The notes beneath the pieces were generated by a model that was not told the DNA's origin, searched no databases, and saw only the letters and a list, made by a program, of their open reading frames with translations. The translations under genes and the position numbers were made by a program. From Kangiellaceae bacterium (GTDB lineage Bacteria; Pseudomonadota; Gammaproteobacteria; Enterobacterales; Kangiellaceae), in NCBI GenBank assembly GCA_019090895.1, contig JAHRVB010000035.1, forward strand, positions 1-39,983: a DNA stretch of 39,983 nt. The letters are read 5' to 3'. This document shows positions 1 to 8,115 of the stretch, in pieces. The first letter of the stretch is position 1. Each line of letters opens with the position of its first letter.

Positions 1-173
1 GCTTTCTCAAAGGCTAGACCGGATTGAATGTCGTCTATGCTTCGATTTATCTGCTGCGCTAGAAGTTTATTACTGGAAAGCTCATCACTGAACCATCGTC
101 CAAAAGCTTCATGGCCCATGGAAAACTTGGCGACCGGCTGGCCGAGATAATTTTTTCTAAATTGGTAATCCAC
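1..173 (-). CDS. yacL: YacL-like protein (UPF0231), N-terminal part
   Basis: This is the first 57 codons of a minus-strand gene that leaves the window at base 1. The reading frame starts at GTG (171-173) and opens with VDYQFRKNYLGQPVAKFSMG, followed by HEAFGRWFSDEL. This resembles the start of E. coli YacL (MDYEF..., SMGHE, G-WF--E). In-frame stops lie further upstream and no ATG is available, which is why GTG was chosen. No strong ribosome binding site is visible. YacL is a small cytoplasmic protein of poorly known function, often found next to acnB. It is transcribed divergently from dbpA. The family call rests on the N-terminal motif only, since the C-terminal half is outside the window. 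Confidence 0.75.
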   Translation of the reverse strand, partial: MDYQFRKNYLGQPVAKFSMGHEAFGRWFSDELSSNKLLAQQINRSIDDIQSGLAFEK

Positions 174-298
174 GGTAAATAATGTCTCGTGCAGTTTTGG
201 GAGACGGATTCTAACTGAACAATCGTTTGCGGTCTAAATAGTTAGCATCAACTGGTGTTAATTATAGTAAATCCGCACGGCGACCGTTTAAAAGTTGT

Positions 299-304
299 TA
301 TAAT
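299..304 (+). promoter_or_regulatory. Extended -10 element of the dbpA promoter
   Basis: TATAAT at 299-304 is preceded by TG one base upstream (296-297), which makes a textbook extended -10. It lies 38 bases before the dbpA start codon. No good -35 hexamer is visible at the usual distance, as is common for extended -10 promoters. The call is from sequence only. Confidence 0.5.
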
Positions 305-336
305 GCGCCTATTAGTACTCTTCCTGCCATAGGCGC
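305..336 (+). repeat. 8-bp inverted repeat spanning the dbpA start site and SD
   Basis: GCGCCTAT (305-312) and ATAGGCGC (329-336) are perfect inverted copies separated by 16 bases. The right arm contains the AGG that is the likely dbpA ribosome binding site. If transcription starts near 311 the left arm would be mostly absent from the mRNA. The repeat would then act as a DNA operator rather than an SD-blocking hairpin. Confidence 0.35.
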
Positions 337-342
337 TCTATT

Positions 343-1749
343 TTGTATACCACTGACTTTTCCAAACTCAAGTTAAATCAAGGTCTTCTGTCGAATTTGA
401 GTAGTTTAGGCTACCAACAGATGACTCCCATTCAAGCGCAGAGCTTGCCGTTGATTCTAGACGGAAAGGATGTTGTTGCCCAAGGCAAGACTGGATCAGG
501 TAAAACCGCTGCTTTTGGCCTCGGTTTATTGCAAAATCTAGTAGTGAAAAAATTTCGCGTGCAAACGCTGGTACTTTGCCCTACACGAGAACTCGCTGAC
601 CAAGTTGCAAAAGAAATTCGCCGTTTAGCAAGAGCGATCCATAACATTAAGGTATTAACACTTTGTGGTGGTAGTCCTTTAGGTCCACAAATTGGCTCAC
701 TCGAACATGGCGCTCATATCATCGTTGGCACACCTGGAAGAATTGAAGACCATTTGAATAAGGGCAGACTTAATCTCGACAATCTCAACACTTTGGTCCT
801 CGATGAAGCCGACCGTATGCTTGAAATGGGGTTTCAATCCGCTTTGGATCTCATCTTTTCTCTCTGTCCTATAAAAAGACAAACAATGCTTTTTAGTGCA
901 ACTTTCCCTGATAAGATCAAGCCGATTACCCAACACTTCATGAATGATCCTGAAATCGTTAAGGTTGTTTCAACACACGATAGCAGCAGTATCAATCAGC
1001 ATTTTTTTCAAATCTCTGATAATTCACAACGGCTCGATGCTATTAGAATTTTGCTACTAAAACACCAACCGCAATCTTGCGTCATATTTTGCACCACAAA
1101 AATAGAAACCCAATCAGTTGCCGATCAGCTCGACAGTTTTGGTTTTAGCTGCCTTGCGCTTCACGGAGATTTAGAACAGAAAGATCGCGACAGAACTTTA
1201 GTAATGTTTGCCAACAAAAGTATTTCAATTTTAGTCGCTACCGATGTAGCGGCACGAGGTCTCGACATTGATGATTTAGATGCCGTTATTAACTACCAGA
1301 TTTCTAGAGACCCAGAAGTTCATGTCCACAGAATCGGTCGAACGGGACGAGCTGGCAGTAAAGGCATAGCATATTCATTGATTGCTGATAATGAAGTGCA
1401 TCGGATGATAAAGCTCGAAGATTACCTAAAACAATCTATCACTTTGGAAGAGCTGCCGGCAAAAAGCTATCTCGATAAAAAAATGCCAAAAGCTAGGATG
1501 GTCACATTGCAAATCGATGGTGGTAAAAAACAAAAACTCAGACCAGGAGATATTTTAGGCGCCTTGACTGCAAAAACAAAAACGACGGGGCAAAGTGAGA
1601 TTGATGGTTCTCAAATTGGTAAGATCCAAATCTTTGATATAAAGGCTTATGTCGCAGTAGAAAGACGAATCGCAGATATGGCGTTAAAGAAAATTACCCA
1701 TGAGAAGTTAAAAGGTAGAGCCTTTAAGGCTCGCTATATTCGTTCTTAG
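343..1749 (+). CDS. dbpA: ATP-dependent 23S rRNA helicase DbpA
   Basis: A DEAD-box RNA helicase of 468 residues, close to the E. coli DbpA length. DbpA acts late in 50S ribosomal subunit assembly by binding hairpin 92 of 23S rRNA and remodelling nearby structure. Visible motifs: Q motif MTPIQAQSLP, Walker A GSGKT at residues 51-55, PTREL, DEAD at 154-157, SAT, and the C-terminal helicase motif HRIGRTGRAG. The last ~75 residues begin MVTLQIDGGKKQKLRPGDIL, the signature of the DbpA RNA-binding domain, and this separates it from RhlB, RhlE and SrmB. The start is TTG at 343, with an AGG about 9 bases upstream. No ATG precedes the Q motif. It converges on the sulfurtransferase gene with a 27-base gap. 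Confidence 0.95.
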   Translation: MYTTDFSKLKLNQGLLSNLSSLGYQQMTPIQAQSLPLILDGKDVVAQGKTGSGKTAAFGLGLLQNLVVKKFRVQTLVLCPTRELADQVAKEIRRLARAIHNIKVLTLCGGSPLGPQIGSLEHGAHIIVGTPGRIEDHLNKGRLNLDNLNTLVLDEADRMLEMGFQSALDLIFSLCPIKRQTMLFSATFPDKIKPITQHFMNDPEIVKVVSTHDSSSINQHFFQISDNSQRLDAIRILLLKHQPQSCVIFCTTKIETQSVADQLDSFGFSCLALHGDLEQKDRDRTLVMFANKSISILVATDVAARGLDIDDLDAVINYQISRDPEVHVHRIGRTGRAGSKGIAYSLIADNEVHRMIKLEDYLKQSITLEELPAKSYLDKKMPKARMVTLQIDGGKKQKLRPGDILGALTAKTKTTGQSEIDGSQIGKIQIFDIKAYVAVERRIADMALKKITHEKLKGRAFKARYIRS

Positions 1750-1776
1750 TGTCAAAGACTATCTAAAAATATGCGT

Positions 1777-2658
1777 TTATTGCTCAATGGGTAGTAATTC
1801 ACTCGCTCCCCATTCACTCCAACTACCGTCGTATATAATGGTGTTGCTTTCGACAGCACTCAACCCTAATTCGTCGGCGGCGAGCGCCAAAATACAGGCG
1901 GTCACACCGGAGCCGCAGCTAAAGATCAATCGACCACTAAAATTGCCCAATAGCTTTTCGAAATTTTGCCTTAGTAGTTCTCTTTCTTTGAACAAGCCAT
2001 TTTCGATTAATTCATTAAAAGGTAAACACAATGCACTGGGAATATGACCACCTTTTAACTCAGCGCGAGGTTCAGGCTCGCTGCCGTCAAACCGTCCATT
2101 TGAGCGCGCATCAAGGATTTGATAATCAGAGTTTCGTAAATTGTCTAACACTTGTTGAGCCGTGAAAACCGCATTGAGGTTATGTTTGGCAACAAATGGA
2201 TTATCAGCTTTCGAAGTCAGGATTTTATATTCGCTAGCAGTGGGATGACCCGCTTCCAACCATTTGGGCAGTCCACCATTTAACACCGCAACATCTTTAT
2301 GTCCCATTGTTTTAAACATCCACCAAGCTCTTGGCGATGAAAAAATACCCATGGCGTCGTAAATAACGATTTTAGTATCCTTTCCAATTCCCAAATCGGA
2401 AACAGCCTGCTCGAATTCCTTTGCACTGGGCAACATATGAGGTAACTCTGATTCTCGGTCACAAATTTCGGTATCAAAATTAAAGACTAGTGCCCCCTTG
2501 ATTTTTTGGGTTGGAGCTGAAATGACTTCGCCATTGGGTTTCTTTTTCATGGTAGCGTCTAGGATCACCAAGTCGGCGCGATCAAGATTGTTATATAACC
2601 AGTCAACTGAGACCAAATTTGATATTGCTTCCTTTTGTGATATCTCTAAATGACTCAT
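1777..2658 (-). CDS. sseA: Sulfurtransferase, 3-mercaptopyruvate/thiosulfate type (SseA-like)
   Basis: A two-rhodanese-domain sulfurtransferase of 293 residues. The enzyme moves sulfane sulfur from mercaptopyruvate or thiosulfate to a thiol or cyanide acceptor in the cytoplasm. The C-terminal domain carries the active-site loop SCGSGVTA, with the cysteine at residue 248. The CGSGVT form is the one usually seen in 3-mercaptopyruvate sulfurtransferases, whereas thiosulfate rhodaneses usually have CRxGx[R/T]. Substrate preference is inferred from the loop alone. The start at 2658 is chosen because a strong AGGAG lies 7 bases before that ATG. A longer frame from ATG 2703 would add 15 residues but has no ribosome binding site. 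It is divergent from alkC. Confidence 0.88.
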   Translation of the reverse strand: MSHLEISQKEAISNLVSVDWLYNNLDRADLVILDATMKKKPNGEVISAPTQKIKGALVFNFDTEICDRESELPHMLPSAKEFEQAVSDLGIGKDTKIVIYDAMGIFSSPRAWWMFKTMGHKDVAVLNGGLPKWLEAGHPTASEYKILTSKADNPFVAKHNLNAVFTAQQVLDNLRNSDYQILDARSNGRFDGSEPEPRAELKGGHIPSALCLPFNELIENGLFKERELLRQNFEKLLGNFSGRLIFSCGSGVTACILALAADELGLSAVESNTIIYDGSWSEWGASELLPIEQ

Positions 2659-2770
2659 TGGTCGCTCCTCTACACTAACTATTTTCTGATTGTTAGATGT
2701 CATACATCGATAAACGATTAATTGGTTTATAGTAATCGGTCTCTGGCAACTAGTTCTAGATGACCAGCTC

Positions 2771-2788
2771 CTGACAATACGTTGTCAG
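2771..2788. promoter_or_regulatory. Palindromic operator candidate between the sulfurtransferase gene and alkC
   Basis: CTGACAATACGTTGTCAG has perfect 7-base arms (CTGACAA / TTGTCAG) around a 4-base centre. It sits between two divergent genes. Its right arm overlaps a TTGTCA -35-like hexamer of the alkC promoter, the usual geometry for repressor binding. The protein that would bind it is not identifiable from the sequence. Confidence 0.45.
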
Positions 2789-2810
2789 TATGACTGCTTT
2801 AGAATAACAT
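2782..2810 (+). promoter_or_regulatory. Sigma-70 type promoter for alkC
   Basis: TTGTCA (2782-2787) and TAACAT (2805-2810) are separated by 17 bases, matching 5/6 and 4/6 of the -35 and -10 consensus. The predicted transcript would start near 2817, about 23 bases before the alkC start codon. Confidence 0.45.
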
Positions 2811-2839
2811 AACTTAAGAGTTAAACCTGTGTCATAGCT

Positions 2840-3919
2840 ATGCCTGAACCATTAAAAAACTGTTATTCCGAAGCGCTTATTCAGTCTATCGCTGACAGAG
2901 CAAAAGACTATTACCCATCCTTTGCAACGGATCGATTTGTCCGCAACGTATTGATTGATGACTGGGCAGAGCTAGAATTAATGGAGCGCATGCACCGCAT
3001 CGCAGAGGTACTCGGGTATTACTTACCCGATAATTATCCAAAGGCCGTCGCGATAGTTACCGATATCGCATCTCATTTTTCAGGACTAGAACATATGTGC
3101 TTTCCGGACTTTGTTGAACAATACGGTTTAGAAGATTTTGAAGTGTCAATGAAGGCCCTTGAAAAAATGACACCAGATTCTACTGCAGAGTTTGCTATTC
3201 GCCCCTTTATCATTCGATTTCCAGACAAAACAATGGAGCAAATGTATCAGTGGGCAAACTCTCCCAATGAACATGTACGAAGGTTAGCAACAGAAGGTTG
3301 TCGGCCAAGACTGCCATGGGCCATCGCACTACCAGAGTTTAAGAAAAACCCTTCTGCGGTTATGCCAATAATCGAACAACTTATTGAAGATAAGATTTTG
3401 TATGTCAGACGAAGTGTCGCCAATAACCTCAACGATATCAGCAAGGATAATCCTAAGCTAGTAGTCGAGTTTGCACAGAACAATTTTGGTCGCTCTAAAA
3501 ACATTGACTGGGTGATTAAACACGCCTGTCGAGGCCTATTAAAACAAGGTGATACGCAAGTGCTTTCACTATTTGGATATAAGCGTGCCGATCATGTAGA
3601 AATTCGAGAATTTAAAGCGGATAAAAAAGTCGGCAAAGGACAACAGTTAGATTTTGAATTCTCCCTCGCCAGTAAAGAAAACAGCCTGGGTAAACTAAGG
3701 CTAGAGTTTGTCATCGACTTTATGAAAGCCAACGGCAAACTCGCTGGAAAAATATTTAAGATTGGTGAAGGGGAGTATCTCGAAAAGGAAAGAAAAATTA
3801 CTAAGCAATTTTCCTTCAAGCCTATCAGTACTAGGAAATATTATTTAGGTGGGCATCAAATATCCTTAGTCATCAATGGTGAAAAAAGACAAACACTCAA
3901 TTTTGAGCTGGTTTCTTAG
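2840..3919 (+). CDS. DNA alkylation repair protein, AlkC-like HEAT-repeat glycosylase with Ig-like tail
   Basis: A 359-residue protein of the AlkC/AlkD HEAT-repeat superfamily. These enzymes remove alkylated bases such as 3-methyladenine without flipping the base out. Residues 1-250 are all-helical repeats and include the family signature RRLATEGCRPRLPW (147-160) and VRRSVANNLNDISKDNP (189-205). From about 252 to the end the sequence turns into alternating beta-type segments (HVEIREF, QLDFEFSL, KLRLEFVIDF, HQISLVI, QTLNFELV). This fits the C-terminal Ig-like domain known from one AlkC subgroup that helps it grip DNA. The start is ATG 2840 with no strong ribosome binding site. It is alone in its transcription unit, with a palindrome over its promoter. 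The superfamily is certain; the AlkC subgroup is likely. Confidence 0.85.
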   Translation: MPEPLKNCYSEALIQSIADRAKDYYPSFATDRFVRNVLIDDWAELELMERMHRIAEVLGYYLPDNYPKAVAIVTDIASHFSGLEHMCFPDFVEQYGLEDFEVSMKALEKMTPDSTAEFAIRPFIIRFPDKTMEQMYQWANSPNEHVRRLATEGCRPRLPWAIALPEFKKNPSAVMPIIEQLIEDKILYVRRSVANNLNDISKDNPKLVVEFAQNNFGRSKNIDWVIKHACRGLLKQGDTQVLSLFGYKRADHVEIREFKADKKVGKGQQLDFEFSLASKENSLGKLRLEFVIDFMKANGKLAGKIFKIGEGEYLEKERKITKQFSFKPISTRKYYLGGHQISLVINGEKRQTLNFELVS

Positions 3920-4030
3920 CAAAGGCTATATAGATTTATTAGTTTGAACGCGCTCGACGGTTAAATCATCAGTCACTTTCCATGTTAGGATTAAACCTAC
4001 CATTAGAATGCCGGGTCGTTGAATTCAGCC

Positions 4031-4891
4031 ATGTCCAGTCGATTTATACTAAAAATATCCTGCTTGGATAAATGTGGAATAGTCGCATCCCTTACAAACG
4101 CGCTGCATAAGCAGGGCGCCAATATTGTTGATGCTCATCAATTCAATGATCCCGCCACTGGCAATTTCTTTATGCGAGTCGTCTTTGATGCGGGCTCAAC
4201 TCTCAATCAAGCAAAAAACTTAGAACAGTCATTAGCATCAATTATCGAGCGATTTGATATGGCTTGGTCACTGCGACCGTCGGAGCATCGAAAAAAAGTC
4301 GTAATTATGGTCTCTCACCTTGATCATTGTATGGGCGATTTACTGTACCGCGAAAAGATCGGCGAGATGCCGATGAATGTTGTTGCAATTATCTCCAACC
4401 ATCCAAAAAGCGCGCTAAAGAATTCGTTGATAGGTGATATTCCCTATCATCACCTTCCCATATCCGCAGAAACGAAACCTCAACAGGAAGCCCAAGTTAA
4501 GACTATTATTGACCAAAGTGGTGCTGAACTCGTAATCTTGGCGAGGTATATGCAGATTCTCTCTGACGACATGACTTCTTACTTAGAGGGCCGTTGTGTC
4601 AATATTCATCACAGTTCACTGCCTGGCTTTAAAGGTGCTAAACCTTATCATCAGGCTTACGACCGAGGGGTAAAACTGATTGGCGCTACGGCCCATTTAG
4701 TCACATCCGATCTCGATGAAGGGCCGATCATTGAGCAAGATGTTGAGCACATTACCCATGTTGACCAGCCTGAAGACTTAGTGCGAATAGGTCGAGATAT
4801 TGAAAGACGAGTTTTGGCGCGCGCCGTCACCTATCTACTTGAAGATCGGGTACTACTTAACGGTTCCAAAACAGTTGTTTTTAAAGGCTAG
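4031..4891 (+). CDS. purU: Formyltetrahydrofolate deformylase
   Basis: PurU hydrolyses 10-formyltetrahydrofolate to formate and tetrahydrofolate, supplying formate to PurT-type purine synthesis and balancing one-carbon pools. The 286 residues contain an N-terminal ACT domain (FILKISCLDKCGIVASL, roughly residues 4-85). A formyltransferase-fold catalytic domain follows, with the family block NIHHSSLPGFKGAKPYHQAY and then GATAHLVTSDLDEGPIIEQD. These carry the conserved Asn, His and Asp of the active site. ATG 4031 is preferred over an in-frame TTG at 4019 because it lies just before the ACT domain and gives the normal family length (E. coli 280). Neither has a clear ribosome binding site. Confidence 0.94.
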   Translation: MSSRFILKISCLDKCGIVASLTNALHKQGANIVDAHQFNDPATGNFFMRVVFDAGSTLNQAKNLEQSLASIIERFDMAWSLRPSEHRKKVVIMVSHLDHCMGDLLYREKIGEMPMNVVAIISNHPKSALKNSLIGDIPYHHLPISAETKPQQEAQVKTIIDQSGAELVILARYMQILSDDMTSYLEGRCVNIHHSSLPGFKGAKPYHQAYDRGVKLIGATAHLVTSDLDEGPIIEQDVEHITHVDQPEDLVRIGRDIERRVLARAVTYLLEDRVLLNGSKTVVFKG

Positions 4892-4994
4892 CGTGTAAAG
4901 TGACTAATTTATAAACAGCATAATTGAACTTCATAGTCAGAGAAGTTAAAGTAGCTCAATTCGTCCAATCAAAACCAGTGATATTGAGTTTTAT

Positions 4995-5651
4995 ATGCGA
5001 CAGCCCGTTACGTTTTTGTCCTTAGTAATAGCCACGCTAGTTATAGCCTTGAGTAGCTGTACTAAATCCGGTGGTTACTGTGAATATGTCGATTATACGC
5101 TCGTCGCTCAGGTCGACGACCAAGATCAAATCCTAGTCAAGCTTGTTACTGAATCTAGCGTCCACCAGAAAATTGAACTCCCTGTATCAAAATTCACTTT
5201 TAAGCCTAGTAAGAATGATTATGTAAAAATCTCAGTTCGCGAACATACAAGCGGCGGTTGCAGTCCCTTTGATATTCAACAAGTGTCTAAGATTGATAGT
5301 GGTAGAGCCCAATTATCCCCCTCGGATGGTCAACTTTACCAAGCGGCGTTTGCGCTCGCAGAATTAAAGAGCTGTATGGTTCAATCGTCTGCCAAAGAAT
5401 GTGTCAGCGCTAGTCCTGAATCCCTCAATTTGACAGAAAACCATTTCAAACTATTAAAAACTATTCTGCCGAGAAGCATTAAATACTGCTCCCTTGAGTC
5501 TATCAAACGAGTATTGACTCAATTTGAACAAATCGCTCCCACAGCTGATATTGTTGCTTGCGTTTCAACTGAACAAGATATCGAAAGAATTGTCGAATTT
5601 GAATTATTAAATGTATCTGGAAATCCAATGAATCTTGTACAGATCAAATAG
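4995..5651 (+). CDS. Lipoprotein of unknown function
   Basis: A 218-residue protein with a clear lipoprotein signal: charged MR, a hydrophobic stretch FLSLVIATLVIALSSC, and the lipid-attachment cysteine at residue 22 (L-S-S-C). Residue 23 of the precursor is Thr, so there is no Asp retention signal and outer-membrane sorting is expected. The mature part has about six further cysteines (for example GGYCEY, GGCSPF, LKSCMV, KECVSA, IKYCSL, VACVST), which suggests disulfides in the periplasm. I do not recognise the family. It lies 60 bases upstream of the acylase gene in the same direction, but nothing else links the two. Confidence 0.7.
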   Translation: MRQPVTFLSLVIATLVIALSSCTKSGGYCEYVDYTLVAQVDDQDQILVKLVTESSVHQKIELPVSKFTFKPSKNDYVKISVREHTSGGCSPFDIQQVSKIDSGRAQLSPSDGQLYQAAFALAELKSCMVQSSAKECVSASPESLNLTENHFKLLKTILPRSIKYCSLESIKRVLTQFEQIAPTADIVACVSTEQDIERIVEFELLNVSGNPMNLVQIK

Positions 5652-5711
5652 ACAGTTAATGGCAATTGTCGAGTATGTAGAAATAATAATTCTAACCAAA
5701 GGATCGATGTG

Positions 5712-7868
5712 ATGAATCAAACTCCAGCAAAAACGAAAACGTCCGGCAGTCGAACCAAATTGAAATCCTTCTTTTGCGCTTTACTAATGCTTTCTTTTAT
5801 ACCCGTCATTAATGCTAAAACCAATGAGTCCGAAATTATCTGGGATCAATGGGGAGTGCCTCATATCTATTCTGAATCGACAGAAGGGTTGTTTTATGCA
5901 CAAGGTTGGGCAATGGCCAAACAGCACGGAAATTTGGTACTTAAGCTCTACGGCGAGGCGCGAGGAAAAGCCGCTGAATACCGAGGTGAAAAACTAGCAG
6001 CGCAAGATCGTCTATTCCGCACAGTTGGTGTTCCGTTTATAGGACAAAGAAACTATAACAATTCCGATGAGTTCACTCATCAATCCTACCAAGCGTTTGT
6101 TAATGGATTCAATGACTACGTTAGTAAACATAAAACGCAATTTAAAGCCGAGAACCTTGCGGTTTATCCGGCCATGCCAGCAGATATTACTGCTCATTTT
6201 TACCGGATTCTTTATGTTGTTTTTGCTGGCCGTCGAGAAATTTCTGCAAAGTGGCCCGCTCAAAGGGCAAGCTTGGTCGCATCAAACGAACAGGTTGACT
6301 CACCTTCGGAACACGGTGCGCAGCTGGGATCGAATACATGGGCAATCGGCCCAAATAAATCTGCGTCAGGTAATGCGATGTTATTGATGAATCCGCACCT
6401 TCCTTGGTCGGACTTTTTTCTATTTTGGGAATCGCACTTCAATTCGAGTAGTCTCAACTTCTCCGGAATTACCCTAGTTGGTATTCCAGGTATGGAAATT
6501 GGATTTAATCAATACTTAGGTTGGTCTCACACGGTTAACAGCATTGATTTGGTGGACCGATACGATTTAACTCTAGCAGAGGGAGGTTATCTTTACGATG
6601 GAAAAATGAAACCTTTTGATACTCGGACTGAGACCATGAAAATAAAACAAGTCGATGGCAGCTTTATTACTGAAACTCTCAACATTAAATCTTCAGTTCA
6701 CGGACCGATTATAAAATCGAATAAGAAATCAGCACTAGCGGTTCGTTTTGCAGGAAACGATCGCTCAGGGAGTTCTTCACAGTATTGGAAAATGATGAAC
6801 TCAAAAAACCTAAACCAATTCAAAAAGGCGCTAGGCGAACACCAGATGCCTTATTTCAATACCATGTATGCTGATAAACAGGGTGATATATTTTACATCT
6901 CGAATGGATTTTATCCAAAACGAAAAAGCGGAGACTATAATTTTTGGCAAGGTCTAATTCCAGGCGATTCAAGCGAGTTTTTCTGGGATAAATTATACTC
7001 CGTTGGCGATTTACCTCAAATCACCAATCCAAAACTCGGCGCAATACAAAACTCGAACGATAGTCCATGGACGTCCACAATTCCGATGACGATACGAGCC
7101 AAGGATTATCCTTCAACAATGGCCTGGGGTGAATCGATGGATTTTAGAAATCAACAATCCACTCGAATGTTAATGAATGATGACAAGATTACCTTTGATG
7201 AATTATTCAAGTATCAGCAGTCAACCAAGTTAGAAATGGCTGATCACGTATTAGATGATTTAATCCCATTAGCGAAAAAATCGAACAGTCAAGTTCTCAA
7301 CAAGGCAGCGAAAATACTTTCTAATTGGGATCAAACTACGGATGCACAATCCATTGGTAGTGTATTATTTGTTGAATGGGTAAATCTTTCTGGTAGAAAT
7401 ATCTTTAGTGATAAATGGTCTGCCACTAAGCCTTGGTCAACACCTACCGTTTTAACTGATGAAAGCAAAGCCTTGGCAAATCTCGAAGCAGCTAGTAACT
7501 CTGTGATAAAGAAATACGGCAAGTTGAATATTCCATGGGGCGAAGTTTATCGCGTCAAGATGGGCCAATACGATGCCCCAGCAAATGGACATCTTGGCTC
7601 AACAGGTAGCTTTAGAGTTTTAGCTTTTCGAAAAGATAAGCAAGATAAGTACACTGCCTTTCACGGGGATACTTATGTAACCGCGGTAGAATTTGGCGAT
7701 AAGGTAAAAGCACGCGGTTTATTGTCTTACGGAAATTCCAGTGAAGATAATTCTCCTCACAAAGGCGACCAAATCCCACTCTTTGCAAAAAAACAGTGGC
7801 GTGATATTCCATTTACACGCAAGCAAGTTGAAGAGCAAAAGAAATCAAGTCAAGTTTTGACGTTTTAA
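5712..7868 (+). CDS. Exported penicillin acylase family Ntn-hydrolase (AHL/glutaryl acylase-like)
   Basis: An N-terminal-nucleophile hydrolase that cleaves amide bonds in substrates such as beta-lactam side chains or acyl-homoserine lactones. The precursor (718 residues) has a signal peptide ending near FIPVINA and an alpha part with WDQWGVPHIY. It self-cleaves at GAQLG/SNTWAIGPN, giving a beta chain that starts with the catalytic Ser (residue 207). Counting from that Ser as beta-1, His falls at beta-23 (LLMNPHLPW), as in PvdQ-type acylases. GWSHTVN and the Asn-containing QNSNDSPW (about beta-241 to 243) are also present. All expected catalytic elements are intact. The start is ATG 5712, 8 bases after AGGA; GTG 5709 is also possible. 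A degraded paralogous tail lies at 10130-10390. The exact substrate is not predictable. Confidence 0.9.
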   Translation: MNQTPAKTKTSGSRTKLKSFFCALLMLSFIPVINAKTNESEIIWDQWGVPHIYSESTEGLFYAQGWAMAKQHGNLVLKLYGEARGKAAEYRGEKLAAQDRLFRTVGVPFIGQRNYNNSDEFTHQSYQAFVNGFNDYVSKHKTQFKAENLAVYPAMPADITAHFYRILYVVFAGRREISAKWPAQRASLVASNEQVDSPSEHGAQLGSNTWAIGPNKSASGNAMLLMNPHLPWSDFFLFWESHFNSSSLNFSGITLVGIPGMEIGFNQYLGWSHTVNSIDLVDRYDLTLAEGGYLYDGKMKPFDTRTETMKIKQVDGSFITETLNIKSSVHGPIIKSNKKSALAVRFAGNDRSGSSSQYWKMMNSKNLNQFKKALGEHQMPYFNTMYADKQGDIFYISNGFYPKRKSGDYNFWQGLIPGDSSEFFWDKLYSVGDLPQITNPKLGAIQNSNDSPWTSTIPMTIRAKDYPSTMAWGESMDFRNQQSTRMLMNDDKITFDELFKYQQSTKLEMADHVLDDLIPLAKKSNSQVLNKAAKILSNWDQTTDAQSIGSVLFVEWVNLSGRNIFSDKWSATKPWSTPTVLTDESKALANLEAASNSVIKKYGKLNIPWGEVYRVKMGQYDAPANGHLGSTGSFRVLAFRKDKQDKYTAFHGDTYVTAVEFGDKVKARGLLSYGNSSEDNSPHKGDQIPLFAKKQWRDIPFTRKQVEEQKKSSQVLTF

Positions 7869-7997
7869 TTTTGTTTAAGGTTGCTGATTCACGAGTCTTC
7901 TTGTATAGAGTAGGAAAAGTCTCATCTACAAGTTAATAAACCGAGAAATCATTAACATTCTTTGTATGAGTACTCTTGGTAGTAGTCGGAGGATTAT

Positions 7998-8042
7998 ATG
8001 CCTACTTGCGCTCGGAAGCGACTGCTAATTATGCTTGTTTGA
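7998..8042 (+). CDS. Possible 14-codon leader ORF upstream of the S9 peptidase gene
   Basis: ATG 7998 follows a perfect GGAGG with a 6-base spacer, the strongest ribosome binding site in the 247-base gap between the acylase and peptidase genes. It encodes only 14 residues (MPTCARKRLLIMLV) and ends at TGA 8042. This could be a translated leader or chance. The rest of the gap (7869-8115) shows no other gene. Confidence 0.25.
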   Translation: MPTCARKRLLIMLV

Positions 8043-8115
8043 ATGCAACCAAAAATTGAACTAAACTACCTCTTTCATCATTGGATGATAATAGAAGAAA
8101 TAAAGGATTTAAATA

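Noticed and set aside
2704..2839. LexA/SOS box upstream of the DNA repair gene
   Set aside because: The palindrome there (CTGACAA-N4-TTGTCAG) lacks the CTGT-N8-ACAG layout of the gammaproteobacterial LexA site.
6067..6387. 106-residue plus-strand frame inside the acylase gene
   Set aside because: It lies wholly within an intact, well-supported gene in another frame and shows no domain.
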